This document shows positions 33,103 through 47,843 of a stretch of DNA of 64,000 bases, piece by piece. A program made the translations under genes and the position numbers. The notes beneath the pieces are model-generated. The model saw only the letters and a program-made list of their open reading frames with translations, did not search any database and was not told the origin of the DNA. Origin of the DNA: Thelephora terrestris (Eukaryota > Basidiomycota > Agaricomycetes > Thelephorales > Thelephoraceae); contig WIUZ02000002.1 of NCBI GenBank assembly GCA_015956445.1, forward strand, positions 2,170,001-2,234,000, written 5' to 3'. Position 1 is the first letter of the stretch, and every line of letters begins with the position of its first letter.

Positions 33103-33980
33103 TTCAGGTTAGAAGGAAAATGGGCGACGGCTCTACGCCAGTTCTAAGACAGATTGAAGGATATTCTGGAGAGGAGGACGGAGGGGGCGGGTTAGGGCAG
33201 AAGCGGGGGGAAGGAGAAGACCTGGCAGCACGAAGGGCGGGGTTTAAAATCCTTCGGCCAATACCCGAAACGCCAAAGCGGATGCCTGGCTGCGACTGAC
33301 TGTATCGTCTGTAATCTTAACCATCCACCTTATTTTCATATTTCACCCATTCATAAACATCGCGGTCTGATAAACCGTGATCAAACTGCGCGATGTGAGA
33401 TGTCCTCTCCTGCACCCAGCCCAGTATTACGAACGAATTCTGATCGATAACACTTGACACCCAGCGCCCGTTTTGTGACCCTACCGAAATAGCCAGGGGA
33501 AGCTGAAGGTACGTTCTACGTTTTCACTAGCATATAGGGCTTATTGTTTCTGGGGGCGTTCGCAAGAGCGTTTTCGGTGCTATACCATCGCGCGGACCCT
33601 CCGAATCTATGACAGTTCGACACCCTACCGCTAGCCTAGTTCAGTCAACAACCCGGCGGTTGGACGAGCTCAGGAGCTCCGAGAGCCCACACTCTGTTCC
33701 CGAGCATATTTAACTCACGGCGTGCCGTCTCTGCGTTTCAAGTATCCGTCACCCGCTTCGAGAATACCATCCCGTGCATGAATTGCAAGCATACATTGAC
33801 CCACTGATAGTGAAATGTTCATTTCAACCGCGTTTCCGCTTCGCGCGACAGATTTGGTTCTCGCAACTTCATCTCCTACGACTTCGCATCACGACTCAAG
33901 GAACGGCCGGACCCCTCAGTGCCCATCACTGAGTAAGTACCGAAACCCTTGCTTCAGTGTTCCGCAATGAAGCCTGCTGC
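33103..33980. other. Upstream region of casein kinase gene
   Basis: About 880 bp without a convincing open frame. It is expected to hold the promoter and 5' UTR of the casein kinase gene; no TATA box or recognisable operator stands out. Confidence 0.35.
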
Positions 33981-33989
33981 GGTCGACGA

Positions 33990-34872
33990 TCGGTCAAAGA
34001 GGTGAAAGAACGTGATAGTACATGATGAATGCTGCGTGAAATCTACCAGAGCGTTCCCTGCGCCCTACTGCCCCGTGCTCTCCCGGCTCCATCGTCTCCT
34101 CAGCCCCGGTGGGTGGTGGTGGCCTAACCGGAACGTAAGTTGTTTTCGCGGAATGGTGGTATGGAGTTCCTTGTCCTCCTTTGAACGTTTTGGAACGGCG
34201 TTTTGCACCGCACCCAGGAGAACGTGCCCCCATCCCCGTCGTTTCGCCGTCGTCGAGATGTTAGAACTACCCGCGCTCTCAGCGTCACAGAATTGGGGAG
34301 TTTCTGGATCCGGGAACCCTTGGCCCTCGCATAGAAAGTTATTCTCATCTTCGGTGTATCGATACTCCCTCACGACTAGAACTCCGTCAGTAAGCGCGAC
34401 GTACGGAAAGTCGCCACCAGCTCAAGCGTACGGGGTGAAGGTCCATTTCGCTTCGGCAAGGTCCTCGACCGTTTGGGGCAGTACCTCCTCCCCGTTTTCG
34501 GTTGCACCTTCTTGAGGTGCTCAGGCCTGAGGAGGAACCTTTGAGGTCTTGACACCCGGCTTCAAAAGCGTGGAATGCTCACCAAACGTGGATGGGTATA
34601 TAGCGCAACGGGCGGTCCGGGTTCATGAGTTTCAGTTGCGGTCGCCGGGGAACCACACCCGTCTGCTGAACGTCGGGCATACCGCGACAGTCGATCCCTG
34701 AGTTAGGTTCCTTCCTCGCGCCCGACGGTCGACGTTGATCAACCAGGTCAAGTTTTGTGGTGGTAACCATCCCACGGGGGTCCTCCGAAGCAGAAGCTTG
34801 CACTGGCACCCCAACCAGCCCCACACTCTCCGTCCTCATCAAATTTCCCGGCCCACCTTGAGTCGTCGTCAT
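33990..34872 (-). CDS. Hypothetical protein gene, weak support
   Basis: Two open stretches on the minus strand may form one gene. The first is 34872-34579 (MTTTQGGPGNLMRTESVGLV; RRPQLKLMNPDRPLRYIPIH). The second is from about 34510 downward: EEVLPQTVEDLAEAKWTFTP, then, after a stop codon or small intron, VVREYRYTEDENNFLCEGQG and AKRRGWGHVLLGAVQNAVPK to a basic tail. A possible 56-nt GT-AG intron at about 34436-34381 does not restore the better-looking frame. No family is recognised. It could be a lineage-specific gene, a decayed gene, or chance coding on the complement of the plus-strand frame at 34012-34515. Confidence 0.3.
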
Positions 34873-36119
34873 GGCGCACGGTGTCCAACGGGGTCACCGT
34901 AATACAAAAAGTTGAATTGGAGGATTGGCAAAAGGTCGGAAGATGGCCGTCGTCTTTAGAGAGCAAACGCTCGGGGTTATGTTTGGTAATTGGGAAAGAA
35001 GGTGTCAATCGTTTGGTGTAAGCGAACGGCTTCCTCCGTTGGCGAGCGTTCGTGCTCCACACAACGTGAAAAAAAGGGCGTCGGGGCCGTTCTCTAGAGT
35101 GGGTTAGAAGATAAAACCTCAGTCAGCCTTTCCCTTTTGTTATGTACATATCGCCGGGATCAGCGACCCCCGACCCACAGCCTCCCCAGCCATGGAGGCC
35201 GTGATCCCTGTCGAATATTGATGGAGAAGGGGTCGCCGCGCCACAACAGCGCGGGAGGGTATGCACCGGAGTCGGGCGCTGCATCCTCACGGGAGGATCT
35301 AGAGTGCAGCCAATCACACCCAGTGAATCCTAAGAGTCAGGCGTTAGTAACGTCAGATTTTATTCCGTTCGTGTGGTTGTTCTGGGGCATACGTACCGCT
35401 CGACACGCCGATCACAGCCATTTGCCGGACCGATACATGGTTTTTCTCAGGTTGGAGATCGTGATCATCCCTCCCTCATGATCATCACCTTCGCCGCTCA
35501 GCGCTCGGGAATGTCATGTCATGGGACGAACCGAGGATCCTGTGACGCTGCCCACAATACGGAGGGAACACACATGGGGCGATGAAAAATGGTCTTTGAT
35601 ATTCGGCTGCGAGGATAGCCTAAACTCAAATAGTCTTCGGAAGCTGGAGGTAACCAAACTCGTTGTCCTTGCGCCCTGCTCCAGATGAAACCAACTCTGA
35701 GCAGAGCCGCAATAGGGGGCAGGAAACGAGCGTAACAGAATAAGCAATAAATTGAGTGATTATTACGACGAGCAACTCTGAGATACACAACATCCATCTC
35801 ATCACGAGAGAACTACGAGAGAACCGGCCCCAAAACTGAGGATCTACGAAATACAAGTAAATTACACCGACTAGGAAAGCGAGGAGATGATAAGCAGGAC
35901 GACAAGAGGGTTATGAGGAGAGTATTGGTAAGTGAACAAAGGGTTGGAGATGACGACCAGGAGAATACACAGAATTTGATACAAGTTTGACAAGCCGCTG
36001 GAATCTAAGGCACCAGAACCAATTAGGACGAGTTTCGAGGTAAAGAAAAATTAATCGGGGCGTTCGGTTTGCTGTTCGCAGATCGATGTTTGTTGTCGTT
36101 GATGCAAGTTTTCGAATTC
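34873..36119. other. Intergenic or unassigned sequence with a membrane-like frame
   Basis: On the minus strand at about 35900-35626 a frame contains two hydrophobic stretches (AYHLLAFLVGVIYLYFVDPQ; MLCISELLVVIITQFIAYSV) and ends LQLPKTI. It could be the 3' exon of the hypothetical gene upstream or an independent small membrane-protein remnant. Nothing else in this 1.2-kb stretch is convincing. Confidence 0.3.
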
Positions 36120-37044
36120 TCACCCGAAGGTGACGGTCACCCTAGAGACACGAAAGGTCAGCACAATGGCAAATGTGTACTGTGGCGGACGAGCTGAGAT
36201 AGGAACTCGCGGCACATACAATGACAGTTCAAGGCTTTGATGATACGGAGAAGTGTCCTCGTTGGGAGATATTGCGTGGGAAGCTGCGGTTGGCTTGGAA
36301 TTACGACTGAACACCATCGGGAATCCCTGGGAGATCCGCTGGGAGGGGGTGATCCACATAACCGGCACGGAGCACTGGATCTCGATGACCCGAAGATGTA
36401 GCTCAGCCAAGAGCTCTCGTTTGCGAATATCTTCGTATGTCGCATCCACACATTGCTTCACCATAGACCAAGATCTGACAGAAAGGCACCGTTAGCGTGG
36501 GGAACCTTGACATCATCGGATTAAGAAGCCAGGGACGCAAGATAGTAACTGATGGATGAAATTTGATAGGTGATGAAATCCAAACTTACCCCGCAACGTA
36601 ATTTGCCAATACGTTCCAGGCGTCCGCAAGTACCTGGTCCCGCTCCGTTTTCACTACCGCCCTCAAATTTTCGAGGAGTGGTGGCGGGTGCGCAACCGAC
36701 CGTTTCAACGATTCCGGCAAGACATCCCATGCTCTATAGAGGGCCACCTTTTGCTCGAGTTTACCCAGCTGTTGTCTCCATTCGATGAAGTACCTGTTGA
36801 TACTGGGATAACGCCGTTAAACGGAATGTCGATAACAAAGAGAAAAAAGGGCAACGAACTCTACCAGAGTTAGGTACTGTCTCTCGAGGCCCTCTAAGTT
36901 GGCCTTGAGAGCGTGGTGACCGTTTATCGCGCCATTGAATTGGCAAACGCCCTTTGATGCTGGGGAGTTGAACCCAACCGCTTTGTGAGCGATGGTGGGG
37001 TGAGAGACAATGAGACGGCAGTTGAAGGTGGCGTTCATGACCAT
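36120..37044 (-). CDS. Hypothetical protein, three or more exons
   Basis: Three coding-like segments follow each other on the minus strand with plausible splice sites. First 37044 to about 36880 (MVMNATFNCRLIVSHPTIAH; FNGAINGHHALKANLEGLER). Second about 36820-36592 (YFIEWRQQLGKLEQKVALYR; AHPPPLLENLRAVVKTERDQ; ADAWNVLANYVAG), ending in a GTAAGT donor. Third about 36470-36120 (SWSMVKQCVDATYEDIRKRE; RVIEIQCSVPVMWITPSQRI). The middle segment is amphipathic and helical. I do not recognise the family. The second segment's clean frame and donor make a real gene likely, although the start and 3' end are uncertain. It is upstream of, and on the same strand as, the unassigned membrane-like frame at 35900-35626. 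Confidence 0.5.
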
Positions 37045-37319
37045 GATGAAAGGGACAGAAGATGTGAGCTACGAGGGGAGGCTGGATTTGAAGGATGGAG
37101 GACAACAAGAAAGGCCCATCAGCCCAGCTGTGCGGATTTTATAAACTCCAAAAAGACGTTCGTTCCGTCAAGCGAGAGCCAGCGAGAAGATGGCGGGAAA
37201 CTTTGAATGCCGCACACGTGACCTGGGGGTAACCGGCGCTCGGGTCGTGCTCGCTTTCGCCGAAATGGCCAATCGAGCACAAGGAGCCATTCAAGTACAG
37301 TATAGCCCTCCCGGCCAAT

Positions 37320-38906
37320 TCACAGTTTGCTCATTTTAGCTCCCAGCGCTCCCTCTGCAACAAGTTCCGCTCTCTCGCTCGCCACGATCCCAAACTCATC
37401 CAAAATCTCCTCCGTGTGCTCGCCGGTTGGGAGCGGCGGGCGGGCGAGCGCCTCGGCAAACTTCCGTGGATACGTTCTCGATAGACTTGGGTGGGGAAGC
37501 GGCGCTTCTTCCGACAACAGATCCGCCGCTTCGGAGGGGGACAGAACGGGGACAGCGCACGAATCGGTCTCTTTATTTTCAATCAGTCACGAGCCTGTCT
37601 GGCCGTATCCATGATCGGCTGCTCACCGTGGAAGATCTTCACCCAATGTTCTCGTGTGTTCGAACGGAAGCCGTCGGCCAGGAACTTACGTAGTTTTGGC
37701 CATTCTTCCGGATTCCCATGCATCTCCGGAGAAGGCCGCCACTCTAACGGAAGGTCAGGGCCAAGCCCTTTGACGAAATGGTCGATAAACGTCTTGAAAA
37801 ACTGCGGCTCGAGGCATCCGACCGACATCCAACGGCCGTCGGAGCAGGTGTAGACATCATAAAACGGTGCGCCACCATCGAGTATGTTTTCACCACGAGG
37901 TCGGGAAAACAATTGGGAGCCAGAAGCCTGATTCGCATGTACGAGAGAGAATAACGAAATGTACCGAGTTCCGGAGACCTGTTGACCCTGGTATCAGCGC
38001 CAAACCCGGGAACGTAAACGGGCATGTTCCATCTACCATGTTGACATCGACCACTTGACCTTTGCCGCTCTTCGTTGTACGTTCGAAAAGCGCAAGGAGG
38101 ATCCCGAGCACACACATGATTCCTCCGCCGGCGAAGTCCGCCACGATATTGAGGGGAAATGAAGGTTTTTCTGATGAACCTGGTAGCATCTAGAATCACG
38201 GACCTAGTGAGATTGACATTAAAATCTCAAGGCTCGGCGCGGACCGACAGCACGCCGCTGAGGGCTAGGTAATTAATATCATGACCTGAAAACTTTGAGA
38301 GGTGTGACCTCATTGAGATACTCCGGTGCAACTCACCAGCCATGTCCTTGTGTGGACCTTCATCCAATGAAATCAAAAGTTAAACGAACGCAGCTTCGAG
38401 CATACCTTTGCGGGGAAACCTACACGCGGCGCACGCATGTCTGAAAACGCCAAAAAGTAACGAAGGACACACACGCGGCACGCACCCTGATAGACGAGCG
38501 TAAATGAGACCGTCGCTCAGCCCATCTTTACCCAAGAAAACATCAGGCCCGAGCCCTAGCCGTTCCATGACACCTGGCCGAAACGGGTCGATCAAAACGT
38601 CGCTCGTTTGGATCATCTTCTTGAGCAACTTCAGGCCGCTGGGGACCTTTGGGTTGATCGCGATGGAACGCTTTCCTCTCGCGAGCAGATCTTTGGCGGG
38701 GTTTGCGCCAACCCGGTCAACACGTATCACCCTTGCGCCCCAGTCTTGCAACACTTGACCTGCATATGGGCCGGGCGCCAATCCTGCGAACTACCTCGGA
38801 TAAACGTTTGTTAGACGTTAAAGTACGGTGTAACACCGGACGGAATGGACGTCCCCCGCTTACTTACCTCGATTACAGTCACCCCAGCCAACGGAAGTGT
38901 GGACAT
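37320..38906 (-). CDS. Class III CoA-transferase, alpha-methylacyl-CoA racemase-like
   Basis: CaiB/BaiF family. Exon 1 gives [13 protein letters not shown], then a GTAAGT intron (about 38868-38793) and [20 protein letters not shown] with VIRVDR, the conserved CoA-binding start. Further marks are [51 protein letters not shown] with the family Asp in [18 protein letters not shown], and [20 protein letters not shown]. The last exon reads [20 protein letters not shown]...[12 protein letters not shown] and stops at 37320. In fungi and animals these enzymes interconvert (R)- and (S)-2-methylacyl-CoA esters for beta-oxidation in peroxisomes or mitochondria. The C-terminal AKMSKL is close to, but not exactly, a plain peroxisomal SKL-type signal. 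Because it ends in SKL it may be functional as PTS1. About six exons. Confidence 0.9.
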
Positions 38907-39777
38907 GAGGAAGGTCTCAATCAAATTTCCCACACTCCTTGTGTCCTTATCATCATTATTCTAGCAGCCGCAAGGGTTCGATGCAAACACCTTTGCCGGA
39001 ACTCCCGCAGCACCCTGAGGGAAAATCGATATTTGCGCTGGGAAAGGAGCCGTATCACTTCCGAAGGCCGGACATGCGCGCATACTCGACAACGCCCCAT
39101 CTCGACCGTTGGTGAAGATGAGTATATTGTTGCCCTCCGATCTTATTGCTGGATTCTAGCCTGGCCTCTACGTCACCCCTTCCTTGTATTGCAAGGATCT
39201 GCGACACGCCATTATCGCCTCAAACGATGGCAGAAATTTTCGTCTTAGTCACTCGAACAATTGTATGCAAAAATTTCGGTATGATCGTGAACCCCTTTTC
39301 CCAAACGTGTCGCTCTTTTAGAGCCTCTTCATGACCTCATTCTCACGTCCACAGGTCATTTCCCGAGATGTTGAACATGACACATCCTTCTGCTGCTGTG
39401 ATGTGGTCCTTATGAACTCATAACGGCGGAAATATCACTCATCAACAGTTTCATTTCGTCCCTCTCAGATACCGCGCCTCGTGCCAATGGGTGGAGCTAG
39501 ACAATTCAAACCTGGTGCCTACCGACGGTATTTATGTAGTGCGACCATATGTTTGTCCTGTAACTCTACGTGCTTAGAATATTGAAGGGTTTGCATCTTG
39601 TGACCCAGGGGTGACGGCGTCGAACTCCGGATGAAGTCAGCACACGTACGATCAATGATCTCATCCGGGCAACCCCGCTCCGCGCAGTGACCGGCCAAGG
39701 AGCGTACAAACCGCTCTTTCCGCCCTCATTGAATGAGGAGATTCGTTCAAACCCACAATCGCCAACGTTTACGAACA
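38907..39777. promoter_or_regulatory. Divergent intergenic region between racemase-like and SelO genes
   Basis: This 871-bp interval separates two genes transcribed away from each other and must hold both promoters. Open frames on either strand are short and featureless. No TATA box is obvious. Confidence 0.4.
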
Positions 39778-42428
<2,651 letters not shown>

Positions 42429-43995
42429 GCTTGTGGGACTCATGCATTCGAGCTCACATGCAGTCGCGAGAGCCATCCGCAGCAGACGTTCTTCGGGGTC
42501 TTTATCAGAGTCGCTGATTCCGTGGGACTACGTGAACCGCGATTGCGGGGTGCCTTTTTGAGCTCGAATAGAACATTACCTCACTAGTAGCTTTTTTACA
42601 ATGGAGAAAATTCATACGAATTGGTGAGAGGCCCTCATGGTGGAGGAAAATTCTTCCGCCTTTTCTATTTTATTTTTCGTATCTATCACGCCCACCCTCT
42701 TTCCATCTAGGCATCTACCAACGACGACCCCCCGCTGGCTCAGCGCCTGTACAGTCGTAACTGGTATTTGTGTCCAAGCCACTTTAGTGCAGATTCCCTT
42801 CGTCACAGGCATCTACTCCATTCACACCGGGAGAAAGGGGGGATTTTCCTGTTGAGAAGTTGCTGAGGTTTCAGCCAGTCTCCATTGGCTAAAGTAGGTG
42901 AAGCAAATCGTTGTGCTCGCCAATGAGAACCGTTTCTATTCATTGTACTTAGCCCCGCGAATTTCCATTTTCTCGAAATAGGTTGATTCGAGGCTCCACC
43001 GTAAAGCTGTTAGCCATTCTTTCAACGGAAAGCAAACAGCCCAGCCTCATTCAGCGCACTGTCGGGGTTCCGCTCAGCGCGCTTCCTCTTGGTGGCGTAC
43101 CTGGCCAGATCTACAATGCGTTTCCTGTTGCTCTCGTGTCTAATGAGAAAATAGGAACATGATTACAGTCACGGAGAAACTTAGGGCGTTGCGGGATATC
43201 ATCGCAAATTTGAGGCCTTGTCGGAGGCTCTGAGAGCATCATGAGGTCTCGGCGATGCAAAATTTTGCCAGCATATGTCATCGATTCTGTTCAGTGCATC
43301 AGCAAACCGCGAAAAGTCTGGCAATTGATTCCCACTTCGTGAGAAATAGCTCACGGCGTTATAATGCTTTGTCATCCGTTTATACAGGTGGGCGCTAATG
43401 ATCACATAGACAAGGAGTTATAACAGTCTGGGAAACACCCTCGATCCCCAGACTTTCCACAATTTGCCGATGACCGGGGGTTGGCTCGAAGGCCCTGCCT
43501 TGCACCCTAGCTAGCTTCGAGCTAGCGAGGCTAATTGCGACATATTCGCACAACGAGAGCATCAACAAACATCGATGAGCTGAATGCAATTCTCATTCGC
43601 CCGACATCTCCGGGCCGGATACCCGAGAATGACTACAAAGCTCGTCCTGATACGTCCTTGCATTTGTAGCGTTTGCTGCGAAACCAAAAATCCTAATGCG
43701 TGTCGTTGTGTCGTTCCGCCGCCTACTATACCATCAAATCCACGGATAAAATATCGGAAAAAGCGGTTGAACCTTTTAAGGCCGTCACAAATCGGGGTCG
43801 CGTGGCTGGGTCGGAACCATAACTTCATTCTACACATTGAGCCCACATTTCCGCACAGGAGAATAGGATCGATCGGCCCTGGATTTCAGAAACTCCGATT
43901 CAGTGAATTTCTTCCGCGCCCAAACACGATATAAATCGTCAAGGGTCGAACCTTGAGGTGCTTTCCCCGCACCCTGAACTCCTTCGTCTTGCAAA
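42429..43995. other. Intergenic region, no gene seen
   Basis: About 1.6 kb between SelO and the monooxygenase gene. Short frames on both strands show no family features or splice logic. The last 150 bp before 43996 are the likely promoter and leader of the monooxygenase. Confidence 0.4.
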
Positions 43996-45642
43996 ATGTC
44001 TCCCTCCCAATCCCTCCCTAGCTCACAGATGCGCCACGATCAGGATGAGCGACAACCTATGGCTCCGGCTCCAGCAGCTAGAGGTTTAAACGCCCTCGAC
44101 GTTGCAAGGGGGCCGCTATCAATTTACGGGTCCCAGAAGGCCTCCCTCGCCCTCGATGTCATCGTGGTTGGGTGCGGCATTGGTGGTTTGGCTGTTGCGT
44201 TTTGTCTGGCGCAAGCCGGCCACCGTGTGACCATCATCGAGTCTTCTCCTCTGATAGGGGAGATTGGCGCGGGCATGCAACTCAGTCCCAATACAACCAG
44301 GTTGCTTCAGAAGTGGGGCCTGGGAAAACATCTGGATGAGATCGCAGTCAGGCCGGAGGGCGTTGCTTACAGGAGGTATAGCACGGGCGAGCGAATAGGA
44401 TTTACGAAGTGGGGAGAGGATCTGGAGAAAGAATACGGTGCGCCGTATTACCACATCCACCGCGCCGATTTGCACAAGCTCTTGCACGACCTCGCTTTCC
44501 CTCACGTCACCATGCTGCTGGGTTCAGCCGTCGTCGATTGTAATCCGGACGCGGCATCACCTTCGGTCACCCTCAAGTCTGGAGAGGTGTTGATGGCAGA
44601 TTTGATCATCGGCGCTGATGGCGTGAAAAGCTACATCCAGGAAGTAGTGTTGGGGAAACCGAACGCAGTGGAGTTGACGGGAGACGCGGTCTACCGGACG
44701 ACAATACCTACCTCTTTAATGATGAAAGATCCAGAATTACGCGAGTTTGTTGAGCATCCGCAGATGACTGCATGGATTGGACCTCGCAAGTGCCTTGTAG
44801 CATATCCAATTGTACGTTTATATCCTTGCTTTTCCGGGGTCGACTCTAATACGCTGACCACGTGAGTTTTTATAGAGGAGGAAGGAGAGATATAACATCA
44901 TCGGTTTGCACCCAGATGATGGGTCAGTAGAAGCCTGGAAGTCACAGGGCAGCGTAGAAAAAATGAGGCGCAACTTCGATGACTTCGAACCAAGGTGAGG
45001 GGAAACCTCCTTTCTCCTCGGTGCGTCACCCAAATGACCCGAGTAGAGCTCGCAGGTTGCTCGAGTTCGTCCAGTCAGCCGTGAAATGGCGCTTGACGGA
45101 TCGAAAGTCTCTGGATAAATGGGTTCACGAGTCTGGACGTGTAGTCCTGTTAGGAGATGCCTGTCACCCGATATTGGTGAGACCTTTGGAATCCACCCTT
45201 GGCCCTCTTGGTTAACATTCCTACGTAGCCATACCGAGCGCAGGGTGCTGCCATGGCGATCGAAGATGCAGCCGTGATCGCAAACCTCCTTTCGAGGATT
45301 TCCCATCTTTCTCAATTGAAACCGCTTCTTAATGCATACCAGGATCTCCGACATTCCCGTACCTCGGTGGCACAGGCATCCTCGCGCCTCAACCGGAAGA
45401 CTTATAACCTTCCAGATGGACCAGAGCAAAGAGAGCGAGATGAGAATATGCGGAGAGCGATGGCCCTGGAACTCTCCGGCAGTTTGGAAGTGTTCCAGCG
45501 TGATTCAGTTGCGGATCTGGAAGATTCTGAGGAGAGCAAGAAGAGTGATGCTATGTTTGGATACGATGCGGATGCTGAGGTAGAGAAATGGTGGTCAGCG
45601 CATGGGAGGGAGTTAGAGCTGCGTGTGAGATGTATGTTGTAG
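43996..45642 (+). CDS. FAD-dependent monooxygenase, salicylate-hydroxylase-like
   Basis: Four exons (43996-44811, 44876-44994, 45056-45176, 45229-45642) give 489 residues. This is a class A flavoprotein hydroxylase: the dinucleotide-binding motif VIVVGCGIGGLAVAFCLAQA near residue 54, the conserved IGAGMQLSPNTTRLL segment, the DG motif ADLIIGADGVKS, and the GD motif VVLLGDACHPILPYRAQGAA with AMAIEDAAVIANLL. Such enzymes use NADPH and O2 to hydroxylate, often decarboxylatively, an aromatic acid. The substrate cannot be deduced here, although the PNTTRLLxxWGL segment is typical of the salicylate/6-hydroxynicotinate group. A Pro/Gln-rich N-terminal extension of about 45 residues precedes the Rossmann fold. 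No neighbouring pathway genes for aromatic degradation are present. Confidence 0.92.
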
Positions 45643-45664
45643 AGTTTACGAGGGCTGTTACATA

Positions 45665-46161
45665 TTAACTGCCGGCACAGTCAATACCGATGGTTTTGTG
45701 TACTGTCGACCCCCCTCCCCGCTCAGAATCCAATGGTCTGGAAGGAATGATTGTTGCGAGATTCTGGCCATGTTTTGTGTTGGCAAGAGAACTCGAAGTG
45801 ACTAGGATTGCGGTGGGTCTCGCAGTAGATTTCATCCCGACAAGAGCTGTCGTGATACCTAGGAAGCTAGAGATCACGTAAGCCTGGGAGACGAGACTTT
45901 CGGGCAGATACTTACCATTTTGAAACAGCGTTCCAGCGGATCCGTGGGCGGCCTCATGGGTGTTTGAGAGGGGCTAGCGGGGGCGACCTCGCGTTCCAAG
46001 TTGGCGTCCACTTCATCTGTAATGCCATAATCGGGGCCAAGCACTGCCGCTGGGCTGCAGGGTAAGTCGGCTTTGGAACCTACTTCTGAATAGAGATAAG
46101 CACTCCGCTTCGAGAAGCACTGCATGCACAGGTTAGATGCCCCGGGGTGACACCCCATCAA
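45665..46161 (-). CDS. Possible small two-exon gene, unknown
   Basis: Minus-strand exon 46161-45918 encodes a Pro-rich acidic segment (GSKADLPCSPAAVLGPDYGI; ASPSQTPMRPPTDPLERCFK). It runs into a GTAAGT donor, and an acceptor CTTCCTAG precedes ITTALVGMKSTARPTAILVT, ending at 45665. The gene would be convergent with the monooxygenase and end 23 bp from its stop. No family is recognised and no upstream exon is secure, so this is tentative. Confidence 0.3.
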
Positions 46162-46866
46162 TGGCTATCTAGAATCTCGGGTGATGCTCGAACAGCAGCC
46201 CGTGGGAACAATGAAGTGAATGCTGGCGCTGCGCAGATGGACGCCTTCAGGTGTGCAACCACCGGGACCATGTCACCGGCGGAAATCTGAATAGCGCAAT
46301 TGTTTGTGTGGCCGTTTTCCAAAAATTCGAACCGCCGTCGAAGCTATGGTCCTGTGAACTTGCCACGGAGTCTACATGGTGTCGGAGCGGAGTTTTGCTT
46401 GAGTTAGGGTCAGCGAGGCTGTTTGGTGTTTGATATTTCTTCAAAACACAGCCAATTCGAGGATAGGGCTCTTGACGGGAGTTGACGGAAAGTGGCCGAG
46501 AGAAACCAAAGCCTGATCGTGATCGAAGATTCACCTCTACTGCCAATTACCACGACGCGCGCGTGGAAAATGGTCCGCGAGGCACCGCCAAATCGGCGCA
46601 GCTGTAGGGTAAGAGGCTTGCAAGTATGTCCAGTGAGTCACGACTCCTACCTGCACTGCCCGAAACCTCATTACAAACGAACTGCAGATGTCGGCGGAGT
46701 AGCCCACCCCGAAAGGTGTCTTTGAACCCAGTCAATGGACATATATCTTTTGCCGCCTCCCTGCGAGGGCTATAAGCGGAAGGTACATTTCCCCTGGCCA
46801 CCACACTGGCGGCCGGACGCACTCTGCAATGGTCTATCCCCATGGCCATGAACATCCTCTCATAAA

Positions 46867-47843
46867 ATTACGTATGTGGCTACCACCGTCCTCGCCACCA
46901 AAGTCACCGGCCGTTCTACCCGCGCGGTCCAACCATCGACAAGACATATAGATCACGCCAACGCTAACGAGAGGAAGCCTGCCCCGATCTTTGACTACGC
47001 CAGGGTGTTCCGAATTTGGTCACAGCACGCTGAGCATATACAAAGGCTCTGCGGGCACGCAGCCGCCAATGCTGAACAGAGTATCCCCGTCCGGCGAGGA
47101 GCTTAATCTATCACAGCCCGAGGCGCAGTTACTTTCGATTTTCCACCCCCTTCACACACCCCTCACCCGAACCTTCCACCACAGTTCTCCTGATGGGAGG
47201 GGTCCATGCGGTATTGATTCGTTCGTGCAGAGGCGAGGTCCGAACGGGTCGCCAAAGTACGACGAAGAAACGCTATCCGCGGGACTTTGGACGGTGCCGA
47301 GAAACCTGTGTTCGCGAGGGGTGCGTTTCGGCGCGTGGTTTTCGCGACCATCCTCGCCCTCGGTCTTCAGTGGGGAACAACTGGCGCCTCCATCCTCATT
47401 CATCTTAAGACACCACCAAAGGGAATGGGTTGTCGCGCCTTGACCTTCATTCTCTCGCTGGAACGGTCGCATTTTGGCTCCTCCTCTTCTCGGGTATGTT
47501 GGCCCATCTCGCCCGTCATCAAAGCGTCCGCGAGGAGCGTTCAGGCATGAAAAGAATCACCGCTTACATTGCCGCTTGCACCAGGTGGCTGGGAAAGTTC
47601 ATCGCCATCCTGAACGGTCTCGGAATCTTGGTCTCGTGTATTTTGCAGTTCAGTGGTATCTACGACAACTGTTTTTGCTCCTCCGCTATCTTTGGTGGAG
47701 ATCCAAGCGGATCGGTCTCGTCCACTCCAGCTCATATTTGGGAAAGTGAAGTGTATTGGTATTGGATTGGTGGGACAGTTATGGCTTTTGGAGTGAGTGG
47801 ACTCAATAGCGTTGCGATTTACATCGCTGCGCCGATGGGATAG
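46867..47843 (+). pseudogene. Truncated, frame-broken paralogue of the membrane protein at 54012
   Basis: It aligns with the C-terminal half of the intact gene at 54012-55982. PIFDYARVFRIWSQHAEHIQ corresponds to PVFNYARTFIWSLHAQLILS; VVFATILALGLQWGTTGASI to VALAVLFALGLQWGTVGSAI; GMGCRALTFIL to GLGCRSLSFLL; FIAILNGLGILVSCILQFSG and IYDNCFC to FASGIGIMIICSFQSSG and VYDNCYC; YWIGGTVMAFGVSGLNSVAI to WIGGLVFAFSTAVLFGFSLY. The N-terminal half is missing. A stop follows VRRGA near 47105, and a frame change occurs around 47455 between FILSLE and AGTVAFWLLL. It is therefore a pseudogene; the last ORF (47430-47843) remains open through three helices. Confidence 0.75.

Noticed and set aside
34012-34515. 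167-codon plus-strand ORF
   Set aside because: It overlaps the better-looking minus-strand frames and has low-complexity Ser/Pro/Arg composition typical of antisense translation.
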